Shown one piece after another: positions 41,801-54,985 of a stretch of DNA of 64,000 bases. This DNA comes from Alicyclobacillus mali NBRC 102425 (lineage in GTDB: Bacteria; Bacillota; Bacilli; Alicyclobacillales; Alicyclobacillaceae). The stretch covers positions 124,001 to 188,000 of the forward strand of contig NZ_BCSG01000003.1 of assembly GCF_001570745.1 (NCBI RefSeq), in the 5' to 3' direction. The notes beneath the pieces are model-generated. The model did no database searches, was not told where the DNA came from, and saw nothing but the letters and a program-made list of their open reading frames with translations. The first letter of the stretch is position 1. Each line of letters begins with the position of its first letter. The position numbers were made by a program, and so were the translations under genes.

Positions 41801-42052
41801 TCAAAGTGCGCCGTTCAACAACTGCATGGCACCGAGCAGAATGAGTCCCACGATGACGGAGAGCACACCTCCGGCAAGCGCGAGGAAGAACCGCAAGAGC
41901 TGGGCCTGCCCCGCGAACGGTTGGTGAGTAAACTTGTCCCACCTGAGTGCGCCGAGCGCCCACCAACTGGCCACGACGCCCAGGAAGAAGACCAAGAGCA
42001 GGACAATACCGTCCGCCCCCATCGTCGCACTCACCCGATACGCCAGCTGCAC
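41801..42052 (-). CDS. DUF1146 membrane protein (YwzB-like)
   Basis: This 83-residue protein has two membrane helices (GIVLLLVFFLGVVASWWALG and FFLALAGGVLSVIVGLILLG) linked by a short polar loop containing RWDKF, as in the DUF1146/YwzB family. Function unknown. The GTG start at 42050-42052 has GGGAGGTGA upstream. It is downstream of the ATP synthase operon, as in Bacillus, where ywzB sits between atpC and ywmB. Confidence 0.82.
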   Translation of the reverse strand: MQLAYRVSATMGADGIVLLLVFFLGVVASWWALGALRWDKFTHQPFAGQAQLLRFFLALAGGVLSVIVGLILLGAMQLLNGAL

Positions 42053-42094
42053 CCGTTCACCTCCCGCTCACCCGCTCGAATGCACCCAAACGAG

Positions 42095-42133
42095 GCTGGC
42101 CGCCTCTCAACCTATCGTGAAGAGACGGCCAGC
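42095..42133 (-). terminator. Terminator region of the atp operon
   Basis: GCTGGCC (42095-42101) and GGCCAGC (42127-42133), extended inward by matching CTCT/AGAG, form a stable hairpin about 25 bases after the atpC stop. On the minus strand it is followed by CTCGTTTGG, a weak T tract. Confidence 0.65.
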
Positions 42134-42158
42134 TGTCGGTATCCATCATACCATGGAA

Positions 42159-42605
42159 TTAGGCGTTCGGGACACTCGCGTGCAAAAATCCGTTCAGGCG
42201 CTTATGCTCTTCCACCGCCTGGAGCCGCAGTTCTGCGCGCGTGAGCGCCTGCCGCGCGCGATCCGCTTCCTCCTCGTCCACGGCCGCCTGCAGTCGCTTC
42301 TCCGCGCGGTCTTTTGCGTGAAGGGCGCGATCGACGTCGATCTCCTCCGGCAACTCGGCCGTGTCCGCGAGAATGGTGATCTTCTCAGGCAGGACCTCCA
42401 CGAAACCGCCTGAGACGGGGACGACATCCTGGCGGTCGTCCGCCAACCGAATGCGCACCAGGCAGGGCTTGACGGCGGTCGCGAGCGGCATATGGCGGGG
42501 CAGAATGCCGATCTCGCCATCGCCGCCCCGCAGGATCACCATGCGCACGTCCATCGAAAGCACAATCCGCTCCGGCGTGACGATTTCGAGCGGCACGGTC
42601 AACAT
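42159..42605 (-). CDS. atpC: ATP synthase F1 epsilon subunit
   Basis: Epsilon couples the rotor to the c-ring and regulates ATP hydrolysis. The 148-residue protein has the N-terminal beta sandwich (PLEIVTPERIVLSMDVRMVI, GEIGILPRHMPLATAVKP, VSGGFVEVLPEKITILADTA) and a C-terminal helical pair. It is some ten residues longer than Bacillus epsilon, in the C-terminal helices that act as an inhibitory arm. ATG behind GAGGTGA; last gene of the operon. Confidence 0.96.
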   Translation of the reverse strand: MLTVPLEIVTPERIVLSMDVRMVILRGGDGEIGILPRHMPLATAVKPCLVRIRLADDRQDVVPVSGGFVEVLPEKITILADTAELPEEIDVDRALHAKDRAEKRLQAAVDEEEADRARQALTRAELRLQAVEEHKRLNGFLHASVPNA

Positions 42606-42632
42606 CTGCGCTCACCTCGCTTCCGGATGGGA

Positions 42633-44066
<1,434 letters not shown>

Positions 44067-44930
44067 TCACTTCAACGCTTCCGCGCCGCCAACAATCTCC
44101 GCGATCTGCGTCGTGATCGCCGCTTGGCGCGCCCGGTTCAGCGACAACGTCAGTTTGTCGATCAACTCAAGCGCGTTGTCGGTCGCGTTGCCCATCGCAT
44201 TCATGCGCGCCGCATGCTCCGATGCCTTCGCGTCCAACACGGCCTGATACACCAGCGTCTCGGCATATCGCGGGAGGAGAGCCGCCATGACCGACTCCTC
44301 GTCCGGTTCGAACAGGTAGTTGCGACGAGGCCCTTGGACCTGGTCGCCCAGGGAAGCGAGCGGTAGCACCTTGCGCACGACCGGGCGTTGAACCGCTGCG
44401 TTGATGAATTCGTTGTAGATGAAATACAGCTCGTCGAATTCTTCCCGCTCGTACGCCGCGATGATGCTCTCCGCCAAGTGCTGCACAGAGTGATACGCCG
44501 GCGTATCCGGGAGATCGACGACCTCGGCCGCGATGGGCAGTCCTCGGCGCTGGAAGAAGTTCCGGCCCCGCTTGCCGACGGTATAAATGGCGTACGAGCC
44601 CTTGTCGCGCTTGCCAAACTCCTGCATCGCGGCGCGCACGACCTGCGCGTTGTACGGTCCTGCCAGGCCGCGATCGGCCGTGATGACCAGGTAGCCAATG
44701 CGCCGCACGGGTCGCACCGCGAGCAAAGGGTGCTTGACATGACGCGCGGAGAGTGACAGGTTCGCAAGCATCTCCTGCATCTTGGAGAGGTACGGCTTGG
44801 ACTTCTGCACCGCATCCTGCACGCGGCGCAATTTGGCAGCCGCGACCATCTCCATCGCCTTCGTGATCTGCGCGGTATTCCGGACGCTCTTGATGCGCCG
44901 CCGAATGTCGCGCATGCTGTTTTGCGCCAT
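44067..44930 (-). CDS. atpG: ATP synthase F1 gamma subunit
   Basis: Gamma is the central shaft of F1. The 287-residue protein has the N-terminal helix DIRRRIKSVRNTAQITKAME and AAAKLRR, the Rossmann-like middle part (ITADRGLAGPYNAQVVR) and the C-terminal helix AMGNATDNALELIDKLTLSL. ATG start. It follows atpA after a gap of 79 bases. Confidence 0.97.
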   Translation of the reverse strand: MAQNSMRDIRRRIKSVRNTAQITKAMEMVAAAKLRRVQDAVQKSKPYLSKMQEMLANLSLSARHVKHPLLAVRPVRRIGYLVITADRGLAGPYNAQVVRAAMQEFGKRDKGSYAIYTVGKRGRNFFQRRGLPIAAEVVDLPDTPAYHSVQHLAESIIAAYEREEFDELYFIYNEFINAAVQRPVVRKVLPLASLGDQVQGPRRNYLFEPDEESVMAALLPRYAETLVYQAVLDAKASEHAARMNAMGNATDNALELIDKLTLSLNRARQAAITTQIAEIVGGAEALK

Positions 44931-45009
44931 CGCCCGTTCTCACCACCATTTGGGCCGAAGCCCCGATTCGTGCGGCACGGCCCGCGAAGGGCCGTGCACT
45001 ATCCGTTCA

Positions 45010-47071
<2,062 letters not shown>

Positions 47072-47078
<7 letters not shown>

Positions 47079-47575
47079 ACGAGCTCACCCAGCTTGTTCT
47101 CGGCTTCGACCACGAGATCGTTGTGCAGCTCCGCCGTGACGTGATCGCGCAGCAGCTTGGTGGTCAATTCGACAGACAACTCCGCCACGCGCTTCGTGAC
47201 GGCGGCCAGCGCCTCGTCCCGCTCGCGAACGATGGCCTGGCGGCTCTCCTCGAGAATGCGGGCAGCTTCCTCCTCGGCCTTCTGCACGATCTCGCGCGCC
47301 TGCTCGTCAGCGCGAATGCGCGCCTGATCCAACAAGTTGCGTGCCTCTTTGCGCGCCTCTTCCAACAGGCGCTGTTGCTCGGCCAGAAGGCGCTCCGCTT
47401 CTTCGCGGTTCTTCTCCGCCTCGCTGATCTGCGTTTCAATATGGATTCTCCGCTGTTCCAACATCCGCGCCAGCGGCTTGAACGCAAACCGCTGAATGAT
47501 GAAAAACACGATGAGGAACGAAATCACGGAGAAGATGAACGTTCCAACTTGAAAGATGCCGCCCACCTGGAACAC
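47072..47575 (-). CDS. atpF: ATP synthase Fo b subunit
   Basis: The b subunit forms the peripheral stalk. The 167 residues contain one N-terminal membrane helix (VGTFIFSVISFLIVFFIIQR) followed by a long highly charged coiled coil (about residues 40-150, for example EAEKNREEAERLLAEQQRLL). GTG start with AAGGAGG five bases upstream. Located between atpE and atpH. Confidence 0.96.
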
Positions 47576-47641
47576 TCCCTCCTCCTTGGATTGGCATCCG
47601 GCTCACAAGAGCGCCCGGCTCTCGGCCGGGCGCGTCAGGCA

Positions 47642-48723
<1,082 letters not shown>

Positions 48724-48741
48724 GTTTTCACCTTCTTTCCG

Positions 48742-49137
48742 TCATCTTCTTTGATCAGGCGGGTTCTTGGCATACCGATACATCCCAATGATGATGAACA
48801 CGAAACTCAGCGCGTACCCGACCAAGGCCGCGTACGGATTGAACAGCGCCTTGAACTTCAGCGAGATCACCATGATGACCACGATCAGCGCGAGTCGCGC
48901 GAACATGCCCACCATGCCGGAGGCGAAGAGCAGTTGTCCCTGCACATCGTCGTTCAGGTGCCCTTGGCGAATCATGCTGAAGATGACAAACAGGCCGCCA
49001 ACCTCGCCCAGCAGCAGGCCACTGCAGACGGGACGCACTTCTCGAAAGACGGCGACGGAAATCGCAGTCAGCACCATCAGCCCGAGCCACGACCATTGAA
49101 TGGCCCGAAGCCGCTTCATGAGGGAATTGGCACTCAT
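48742..49137 (-). CDS. atpI: ATP synthase subunit I
   Basis: AtpI is a small membrane protein that helps assemble the c-ring and may help magnesium uptake. The 131-residue sequence shows four hydrophobic helices (for example WLGLMVLTAISVAVF, MFARLALIVVIMVISLKF). The ATG at 49135-49137 has AGGAG upstream; the open frame continues upstream into atpZ but without family similarity. It overlaps the atpZ stop by four bases. Confidence 0.88.
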   Translation of the reverse strand: MSANSLMKRLRAIQWSWLGLMVLTAISVAVFREVRPVCSGLLLGEVGGLFVIFSMIRQGHLNDDVQGQLLFASGMVGMFARLALIVVIMVISLKFKALFNPYAALVGYALSFVFIIIGMYRYAKNPPDQRR

Positions 49138-49397
49138 TGTCGGTCTCCTAGAACCTGTTTGACGAGGAACGTGAGGCCCGACACTCCGGCGATCACGCCG
49201 AGCACCACGCCTGCCACCGTCGGCCACAACCGGTGGACATGCAAACTTACGACATGCCCCAAAAACCCCAGGCCAACGATGCACCCAGCGAGTTGCAGCG
49301 TGGCACCTGAGTAGACGGCGAATAACGTCCAGTCACTCGGCTTTCCGCGCGCAGAACGCGCCTCATTGCGGTCTTCGTCTGCGAACGCACACACCAC
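49134..49397 (-). CDS. atpZ: AtpZ/AtpI-family membrane protein
   Basis: This 87-residue protein opens the ATP synthase operon. Two membrane helices (TLQLAGCIVGLGFLGHVVSL and TVAGVVLGVIAGVSGLTFLV) separated by a short loop match the AtpZ family, which forms with AtpI a magnesium/calcium-related accessory of the enzyme. GTG start (two GTG codons in tandem at 49392-49397) close to a TAGGTGG sequence. It overlaps atpI by four bases. Confidence 0.82.
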   Translation of the reverse strand: MVCAFADEDRNEARSARGKPSDWTLFAVYSGATLQLAGCIVGLGFLGHVVSLHVHRLWPTVAGVVLGVIAGVSGLTFLVKQVLGDRQ

Positions 49398-49607
49398 CTA
49401 GAACAGATTGAAGAGAGGGACAAACTCGTGTGATGCAAAGAGACTGAGTGGAGCAATTGTAACATTCCACCACATACCTATAGGGTTTCCGCTTGCAAGC
49501 CAGGATAACCGTAGCAAGGAAGGCGTTTCCAGAAATGGGCGCGCTAGCTCGCCCTTTTCGTAGCGCGAAACGCCTGTTTGTATGGTGAAATGCCAGAACC
49601 CTCGCCT

Positions 49608-49637
49608 ATAGTACACTAGCCCAAAATTCGCTGTCAA
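49608..49637 (-). promoter_or_regulatory. SigA-type promoter of the atp operon
   Basis: Minus strand -35 TTGACA (49632-49637, perfect), an 18-base spacer and -10 TACTAT (49608-49613). The predicted start near 49600 gives a 200-base untranslated leader before atpZ. Confidence 0.75.
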
Positions 49638-49657
49638 CGCGGAAACCCCGCGGAATA

Positions 49658-49703
49658 CCAGGGATTTTGCGCGGCTGTCCCTGATTGTTCACAAAATCCC
49701 CGG
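49658..49703. repeat. Inverted repeat between wecB and the atp promoter
   Basis: CCAGGGATTTTG (49658-49669) and CAAAATCCCCGG (49692-49703) form a 12-bp stem with one mismatch around a 22-base loop. It lies some 80 bases past the wecB stop and 20 bases upstream of the atp -35. It could end wecB transcription or be an operator. Confidence 0.55.
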
Positions 49704-49780
49704 TGCGCGCCCCGTCATGCAGAACTCACGTCGCCCATTCCACAAATGGAAGTGAAAGCGCAAGCACATACTGGAAACCA

Positions 49781-50956
49781 TTATCGGCGCTGAAACGGCC
49801 CTTCGGATTCCAGATAGCGAAACGGCTGCGGCCGATCCGCGAGTCCGAAATGATACAGAATGGCTTGTACAATGCGCTCCGACGCGTGTCCGTCGCCGTA
49901 CGGATTCTTGCGCAACGCCATATCCCGGTATGCGGCTTCGTCCGTCAGCAGGCGCTTGGCCTCGGAGAAGATGATTTCCTCGTCCGTTCCCACGAGCTTC
50001 AGCGTTCCCGCATCAATGCCCTCCGGCCGCTCCGTTGTGTCTCTCAGCACGAGCACCGGCACACCCAACGACGGCGCCTCCTCCTGAATGCCGCCGGAGT
50101 CGGTGAGAATAAGCGTCGCCCGCGCCATGAAATTGTGATTGTCGATCACGCCGAGCGGATCGAGCAAGTGGATTCGCGGATGGCCGCCGAGGATGGAAAA
50201 CACCGTGTCGCGCACGCGGGGATTCAGGTGAACCGGATACACCAAATGAAGGTCATCCGCAAGATCCACCACGCGGCGCGCCGCACGGCAGATGCTCTCG
50301 AGTTTCTCGCCCCAGTTCTCGCGTCGGTGGCTCGTCATGTAGATGAGGCGGGCGCCCTGTGGCATCCCGTCCAACACCGGATGCGTGTACGCTTTGCGGA
50401 CGGTTGTGCGCATGGCGTCGATGGCAGTGTTGCCAGTGATAAAGATGGCTTCCTCCGGCCGCCCCTCCTGCCTGAGATGGGCCGCGGCGACATCCGTCGG
50501 AGCAAAGAAAAGGTCGCACAGCACATCGGTCAGCTGGCGATTCATCTCTTCCGGGAACGGGCTGTATTTCTGATACGTCCGAAGCCCCGCTTCCACGTGG
50601 CCAATGGCAATCTGCTGATAAAACGCGGCCAGGCTCGCGGCAAATGTCGTGGTGGTGTCTCCGTGCACCAGCACGATGTCCGGCTTGCGGCGCTCGAGCA
50701 CGCCTTCCAAGCCCGCGAGAGCCTTCACGGTGATGGTGGCCAGTGTCTGTTTGGGCTCCATGATATCGAGATCGTCGTCGACGCGAATTGAGAAGACCTC
50801 GAGCACCTGATCCAACATCTGCCTGTGCTGCGCAGTGACGCAGACGAGCGACTCAATCTGCGGATGCGCCTCAAGCGCCTGCACAAGCGGCGCCATCTTG
50901 ATGGCCTCAGGCCGCGTTCCGAAGACGGTGAGCACACGGACGGGCGTTGATTTCAA
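49781..50956 (-). CDS. wecB: UDP-N-acetylglucosamine 2-epimerase
   Basis: The enzyme interconverts UDP-GlcNAc and UDP-ManNAc, supplying ManNAc for teichoic-acid linkage units and other wall polymers. The 391-residue GT-B fold protein has FGTRPEAIKMAPLVQALE at the N-terminus, HGDTTTTFAASLAAFYQ, HVEAGLRTYQKYSPFPEEMN, TSHRRENWG and LTDSGGIQEEAPSLGVP. The start is TTG at 50954-50956, behind GAGGGGG; earlier in-frame residues have no family match. It follows upp in the same direction. Confidence 0.95.
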   Translation of the reverse strand: MKSTPVRVLTVFGTRPEAIKMAPLVQALEAHPQIESLVCVTAQHRQMLDQVLEVFSIRVDDDLDIMEPKQTLATITVKALAGLEGVLERRKPDIVLVHGDTTTTFAASLAAFYQQIAIGHVEAGLRTYQKYSPFPEEMNRQLTDVLCDLFFAPTDVAAAHLRQEGRPEEAIFITGNTAIDAMRTTVRKAYTHPVLDGMPQGARLIYMTSHRRENWGEKLESICRAARRVVDLADDLHLVYPVHLNPRVRDTVFSILGGHPRIHLLDPLGVIDNHNFMARATLILTDSGGIQEEAPSLGVPVLVLRDTTERPEGIDAGTLKLVGTDEEIIFSEAKRLLTDEAAYRDMALRKNPYGDGHASERIVQAILYHFGLADRPQPFRYLESEGPFQRR

Positions 50957-51005
50957 CGATAGGACCCCCTCATTGTCTTTCCCAGGCTCGTCCGGGCGGC
51001 GCCAG

Positions 51006-51635
51006 CTACTTCGTCCCAAAAAGGCGATCCCCCGCATCGCCGAGGCCGGGGACAATGTAGCCGTGATCGTTCAAGTGTTCATCCACGGCGGCAAGATAGA
51101 TGTCGACGTCCGGATGTTGCTCCTGAACGGCCCGGATCCCTTCGGGCACACCGACGAGGCACATGAGTTTCGGACGCTGAGCGCCGCGTTCCTTGACCGA
51201 CCGGAGCGCCGCCACCGCGGAACCGCCCGTGGCGAGCATCGGATCGACCACGTACACGTCCCGTTTCTCCAAATGAGCCGGGAGCTTGCAGTAGTATTCG
51301 ACAGGCATGAGCGTTTCGGGATCGCGATACAGCCCGATATGACCGACCTTCGCACCGGGTATCAAGTTCAAAATTCCCTCGACCATGCCGAGACCCGCGC
51401 GCAGAACCGGTACGATGGCGAGCGTCTTGCCCGCGATGACCTTCGCCGAGGCGACACCAACGGGCGTCTCCACCGTGACTTCCTGGAGGGGCAGATCGCG
51501 CGTGATTTCGTAGACCATGAGCATCGCGACTTCCTGGACGAGCGCTCGAAACTCCTTCGTCCCCGTGTTCTTGTCACGAATGAGGGTCAACTTGTGCTGG
51601 ATGAGAGGGTGATCAAGCACATGCACCTGTCCCAA
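51006..51635 (-). CDS. upp: Uracil phosphoribosyltransferase
   Basis: Upp salvages uracil to UMP using PRPP. The 209 residues begin [20 protein letters not shown] and contain the PRPP-binding loop [16 protein letters not shown] and the uracil-binding C-terminus [17 protein letters not shown]. The start is TTG at 51633-51635 behind AAAGGAG. It follows glyA after 62 bases, as in Bacillus. Confidence 0.97.
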   Translation of the reverse strand: MGQVHVLDHPLIQHKLTLIRDKNTGTKEFRALVQEVAMLMVYEITRDLPLQEVTVETPVGVASAKVIAGKTLAIVPVLRAGLGMVEGILNLIPGAKVGHIGLYRDPETLMPVEYYCKLPAHLEKRDVYVVDPMLATGGSAVAALRSVKERGAQRPKLMCLVGVPEGIRAVQEQHPDVDIYLAAVDEHLNDHGYIVPGLGDAGDRLFGTK

Positions 51636-51697
51636 GGACAACGCTCCTTTGTCAAAATGGGGCCGCCCTCGCGGGCGGCTCTGGACCATCTGCAAGT

Positions 51698-52954
51698 TCA
51701 CTCGACGTAGGACAAACTCGGATACAGCGGGAATCTATCCGTCAAACTGTCGACTCGCGCCCGAGCTTCACGCTTCACCTCGTCGCTAAAGTCGCCGAGC
51801 AGCACGATCTTGAAAATATCGGCGATCTCCTGCATCGCGCCCTCGTCCATGCCGCGCGATGTGGCAGCAGGCGTGCCGACGCGAATGCCGCTTGTCACCA
51901 TGGGGCTCTCGGGATCGAACGGAATGGCATTCTTGTTGACCGTGATGCCGATCTCGTCCAGCCTGCGCTCGGATTCCTTGCCGGTCAGCCCCGCGCTGCG
52001 GACGTCGATGAGCATCAGGTGGTTGTCGGTGCCACCGGACACGAGGCGAAAACCGTATCCGGTGAGCGCCTCGGCGAGGGCCTTCGCGTTCTTCACAATC
52101 TGCTCCTGGTACGCCTTGAACTCGGGCTTCAGGGCCTCCCCGAACGCCACCGCCTTTGCCGCGATGACGTGCATGAGGGGACCGCCCTGCACGCCGGGGA
52201 AGTTGGTCTTGTCGATGAGCTTGGCGACATCCTTCTGGCAAAGAATGAACCCGCCGCGCGGACCCCGGAGCGTCTTGTGTGTCGTGGACGTCACGAAGTG
52301 CGCGTGCGGCACGGGCGACGGATGAAGCCCCGCGGCGATGAGACCCGCAATGTGGGCCATGTCCACCATCAGGTACGCGCCGACCTCGTCGGCAATTTCG
52401 CGCATGCGCTTGAAATCAATGACGCGCGGGTATGCGCTCGCGCCAGCGACGATCATCTTCGGCCGATGTTCCTTCGCGGCCTTGAGCACCTCGTCGTAAT
52501 CGATGAGATGGGTCTCCGGATCGACGCCATACGAGACGAACTTGTACAGCTGCCCGGAGAAATTAACCGGGCTCCCATGCGTCAGATGGCCACCGTGCGC
52601 CAGATTCATGCCGAGCACTGTGTCTCCTGGCTTGAGGACGCTGAAGTACACCGTCATGTTGGCCTGGGAACCGCTGTGCGGCTGGACGTTCGCATACTCT
52701 GCGCCAAACAGCTCCTTGACGCGATCGATGGCGATTCGTTCCACCACGTCGACGTACTCGCAGCCACCGTAATAGCGCCGGCCTGGATAGCCTTCGGCGT
52801 ATTTGTTGGTCAGGACGGATCCGAGCGCGTCAAGAACGGCCTCACTGACAAAGTTTTCAGAAGCGATGAGTTCGATGTTCCGCTGCTGCCGCCGAAGCTC
52901 GGCCTGCATCGCAGACGCGACATCCGGGTCAACCTGCTGCAGAAGGGTGGTCAA
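51698..52954 (-). CDS. glyA: Serine hydroxymethyltransferase
   Basis: GlyA moves the serine hydroxymethyl group to tetrahydrofolate, giving glycine and one-carbon units; it is a PLP enzyme. The 418-residue protein contains [26 protein letters not shown], the PLP lysine in [14 protein letters not shown] (K227) and [13 protein letters not shown]. The first TTG overlaps the AAAGGAG Shine-Dalgarno, so TTG at 52952-52954 is preferred. A candidate promoter lies upstream. Confidence 0.96.
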   Translation of the reverse strand: MTTLLQQVDPDVASAMQAELRRQQRNIELIASENFVSEAVLDALGSVLTNKYAEGYPGRRYYGGCEYVDVVERIAIDRVKELFGAEYANVQPHSGSQANMTVYFSVLKPGDTVLGMNLAHGGHLTHGSPVNFSGQLYKFVSYGVDPETHLIDYDEVLKAAKEHRPKMIVAGASAYPRVIDFKRMREIADEVGAYLMVDMAHIAGLIAAGLHPSPVPHAHFVTSTTHKTLRGPRGGFILCQKDVAKLIDKTNFPGVQGGPLMHVIAAKAVAFGEALKPEFKAYQEQIVKNAKALAEALTGYGFRLVSGGTDNHLMLIDVRSAGLTGKESERRLDEIGITVNKNAIPFDPESPMVTSGIRVGTPAATSRGMDEGAMQEIADIFKIVLLGDFSDEVKREARARVDSLTDRFPLYPSLSYVE

Positions 52955-53011
52955 ACTGCGCAACTCCTTTCATCCAGCGCCACGTGGGAGAAGGCGCCGC
53001 GATTCACATTC

Positions 53012-53040
53012 ATCTTACGGTTCGCACATAGGGCGCACAA
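53012..53040 (-). promoter_or_regulatory. Possible promoter of glyA-upp-wecB
   Basis: Minus strand -35 TTGTGC (53035-53040), a 17-base spacer and -10 TAAGAT (53012-53017). The match is 3/6 and 4/6; it lies about 60 bases before glyA. Confidence 0.4.
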
Positions 53041-53107
53041 GCCCCGAACGTCCGGCGGCGCCGAGATCACAGCGGGCCATGGATGAGCGCTCGCGCGTCA
53101 CGCTGCG

Positions 53108-53716
53108 TTAGGGATGGGCGTGCATCCGCCGCCGCGCCTCGTCCGGGTCGTACACGGCGCGGGCACCGCCGACGAGGGGCGGGCGCGATTTCGCCATCAC
53201 CACGTGCGCGCCCCCGACTTCCCGCACAGGGCCACGAACAGGCACCGCGACAGGCCGCAGGTGCATGCCGATTATCGTGTCGCCGATATCGATGCCCGCG
53301 TCCGCGGACACGGAGCTCACCAGGCACGCATCCTCCATCGCCCAGTACGCCGCAGCGGCCGCGGCGCCGCCCGCGCCAGGGACGGGGATGGCCGCGACTT
53401 CTTGGAAGCCGCGCGATCTCGCCACGGCCCGCTCCACGACGAGCGCGCGGTTCAGGTGCTCGCAACATTGGAACGCCACGTCGCACCTCGCTTCCCGGGC
53501 AAACGCAAGCACAACCTCGGCGATGGCCTGTCCGATGGCGACGGACGTCGCGCTGCCGATGCGCTCACCCGCCACCTCGCTCGTCGACGCGCCCACCACC
53601 AGCAGCTTGCCCGGCCCCAGATTTGCCTCGCGCGCGAGGTGCGCCAACAGCGCCGGCAGATGGCGCCGGACCGAAGCAATCGACTCCGCCTCAACCTCCC
53701 TGTTCGGAGGCGTCAT
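53108..53716 (-). CDS. DUF436 / TIGR01440 family protein (YwlG)
   Basis: This 202-residue protein belongs to the conserved YwlG family of unknown function, found next to glyA in many Bacillota. Recognisable segments are KLLVVGASTSEVAGERIGSA, VAFQCCEHLNRALVVERAVA and DIGDTIIGMHLRPVAVPVR. The adjacent cysteines in QCCEHLNRA and the GASTSE motif could form an active site. ATG at 53714-53716; the gene overlaps ywlE by 26 bases. Confidence 0.85.
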   Translation of the reverse strand: MTPPNREVEAESIASVRRHLPALLAHLAREANLGPGKLLVVGASTSEVAGERIGSATSVAIGQAIAEVVLAFAREARCDVAFQCCEHLNRALVVERAVARSRGFQEVAAIPVPGAGGAAAAAAYWAMEDACLVSSVSADAGIDIGDTIIGMHLRPVAVPVRGPVREVGGAHVVMAKSRPPLVGGARAVYDPDEARRRMHAHP

Positions 53717-54212
53717 CTCGACCTTCCCCCTTCTCCTCGACATCGCCCGCCACACGCCGCGTCAGGCGAGCAAACGCGCGCTGGACGAGATCGGCAAGGT
53801 GTTCCGCACACGCCTCGTATGCTTCCTCACCGCCGCCAAACGGATCGACCACATCCTGCGACTGGTCCTCCGGCACTTCGTGCGCGAACGCGTACAGGGT
53901 GTGCACCTTACCGGCCAACTCCGGGAACACGTCCACCAGCGCCTGTCTGTGCGATCTCGACATGGTGAGGATGAGATCGGCCTCGCGCAGCATCTCTCGC
54001 GTGAGCCGCTTGGCGGCGTGTCCGCCGCCAGCGATCTGTCGGCGCGCGAGGGCCTGTGCCGCGTGCTCGGTCATGGGAGCCCCCTCCATGGCCATCAGGC
54101 CAGCGGAGTCCACCTTCCAGTCGAGCGCACGCTCCTCGGCGAGTGTACGCAAGAAGGCCGCAGCCATGGGACTGCGGCATGTGTTTCCCGTGCAGACAAA
54201 GAGAATGTGCAT
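53691..54212 (-). CDS. ywlE: Low-molecular-weight phosphatase YwlE, probable protein-arginine phosphatase
   Basis: LMW-PTP fold phosphatase of 173 residues. The P-loop reads CTGNTCRSP with nucleophile C7 and R13; the conserved aspartate is in VVDPFGGGEEAYEACAEHL. Threonine at position 11 is the residue that in B. subtilis YwlE selects phospho-arginine rather than phospho-tyrosine, so it probably reverses McsB modification. ATG at 54210-54212 behind GGAGG. The C-terminus is some 20 residues longer and highly charged (EEKGEGRDDASEQ). It lies between mntP and ywlG. Confidence 0.9.
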   Translation of the reverse strand: MHILFVCTGNTCRSPMAAAFLRTLAEERALDWKVDSAGLMAMEGAPMTEHAAQALARRQIAGGGHAAKRLTREMLREADLILTMSRSHRQALVDVFPELAGKVHTLYAFAHEVPEDQSQDVVDPFGGGEEAYEACAEHLADLVQRAFARLTRRVAGDVEEKGEGRDDASEQGG

Positions 54213-54310
54213 TGTTTCCTCCATGCTTTAGCCTTTTGTTTGCTTCTACGTTTGCCTTCAGTATAGGAGCTTCCCATGGCGCTCGCAAATTGAAACGTCG
54301 CTGCGGGAAC

Positions 54311-54865
54311 TCACACGAGCCACATCAGCCCACAAAGGATGAGGATCGCACTTCCGACCATTTCGCCCACTCGGCCGACCGCACGCCCAAACTGCCGTCC
54401 AATCAACAGCCCCGCACCGCACATCAACGTGCTCGCCACGCCAAAGGCCAAGGCGGAGATCACGCCGTACGCAACAGTCTTCAGTCCAAGGCCAAAGCCT
54501 ACCGAAAGGGCGTCGATGGAGACGCTCGCCGCGAACGTCATGCGCCCAATCCAACTCCCAAGCGGCCGCGGAGTGGGGGCCTCCGATGTCTTCCACGTGT
54601 GATACGCCATGTGCAGCCCAAGTCCCAAGATCACCACCGCCGCGAACGATCGCGCCACATGGCCCAGGTAGTGGCCGACGAGATCGCCAAACATGAGCCC
54701 GACGAGTGTGAGCACGATGTGCCAGACGCCGATGGTCAGCGCCAGTTCGAGACCTTGTCTGCGTGTGATGGCACCAAGTCCGACCCCGATGCTGAGCGAT
54801 AGCGCGTCCATGCCGAGCGCAACAGCCATCATGGCGATCTCGATTGCAGCCTGCAGATTGGACAA
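54311..54865 (-). CDS. mntP: Manganese efflux pump MntP
   Basis: MntP exports Mn(II) across the cytoplasmic membrane. The 184-residue protein has six hydrophobic helices arranged as two repeats, each with an aspartate motif: VALGMDALSLSIGVGLG near residue 18 and VSIDALSVGFGLGLK near residue 110. The start is TTG at 54863-54865 behind AAAGGAGG. I see no yybP-ykoY (manganese) riboswitch in the 120 bases upstream. Confidence 0.92.
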   Translation of the reverse strand: MSNLQAAIEIAMMAVALGMDALSLSIGVGLGAITRRQGLELALTIGVWHIVLTLVGLMFGDLVGHYLGHVARSFAAVVILGLGLHMAYHTWKTSEAPTPRPLGSWIGRMTFAASVSIDALSVGFGLGLKTVAYGVISALAFGVASTLMCGAGLLIGRQFGRAVGRVGEMVGSAILILCGLMWLV

Positions 54866-54985
54866 CGAGGCCCCTCCTTTGCACCTCTCCATCTATATGC
54901 GCAGCCTGTCCGCGGGATGATGGAGAGGATAGGGAACCCCATAAAGATGCAGAATACCCACAAAAACTATAGGGGTGACATCCGA

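Larger units (their letters stand above)
49398..49780 (-). other. Leader and upstream region of the atp operon
   Basis: About 380 bases separate wecB from atpZ. They hold the atp promoter at 49608-49637, giving a leader of roughly 200 bases, and a long inverted repeat just upstream. A second possible -10 (TACAAT, near 49455-49460) lies inside the leader without a good -35. A short open frame in the leader has no Shine-Dalgarno or family match and is not called. Confidence 0.55.

Noticed and set aside
49398-49637. 79-codon frame in the atp leader
   Set aside because: No ribosome-binding site, no family match, and it overlaps the predicted promoter.
54866-54985. Search for a manganese riboswitch before mntP
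   Set aside because: The 120-base divergent region lacks the yybP-ykoY core motifs and is too short for the full element plus promoters.
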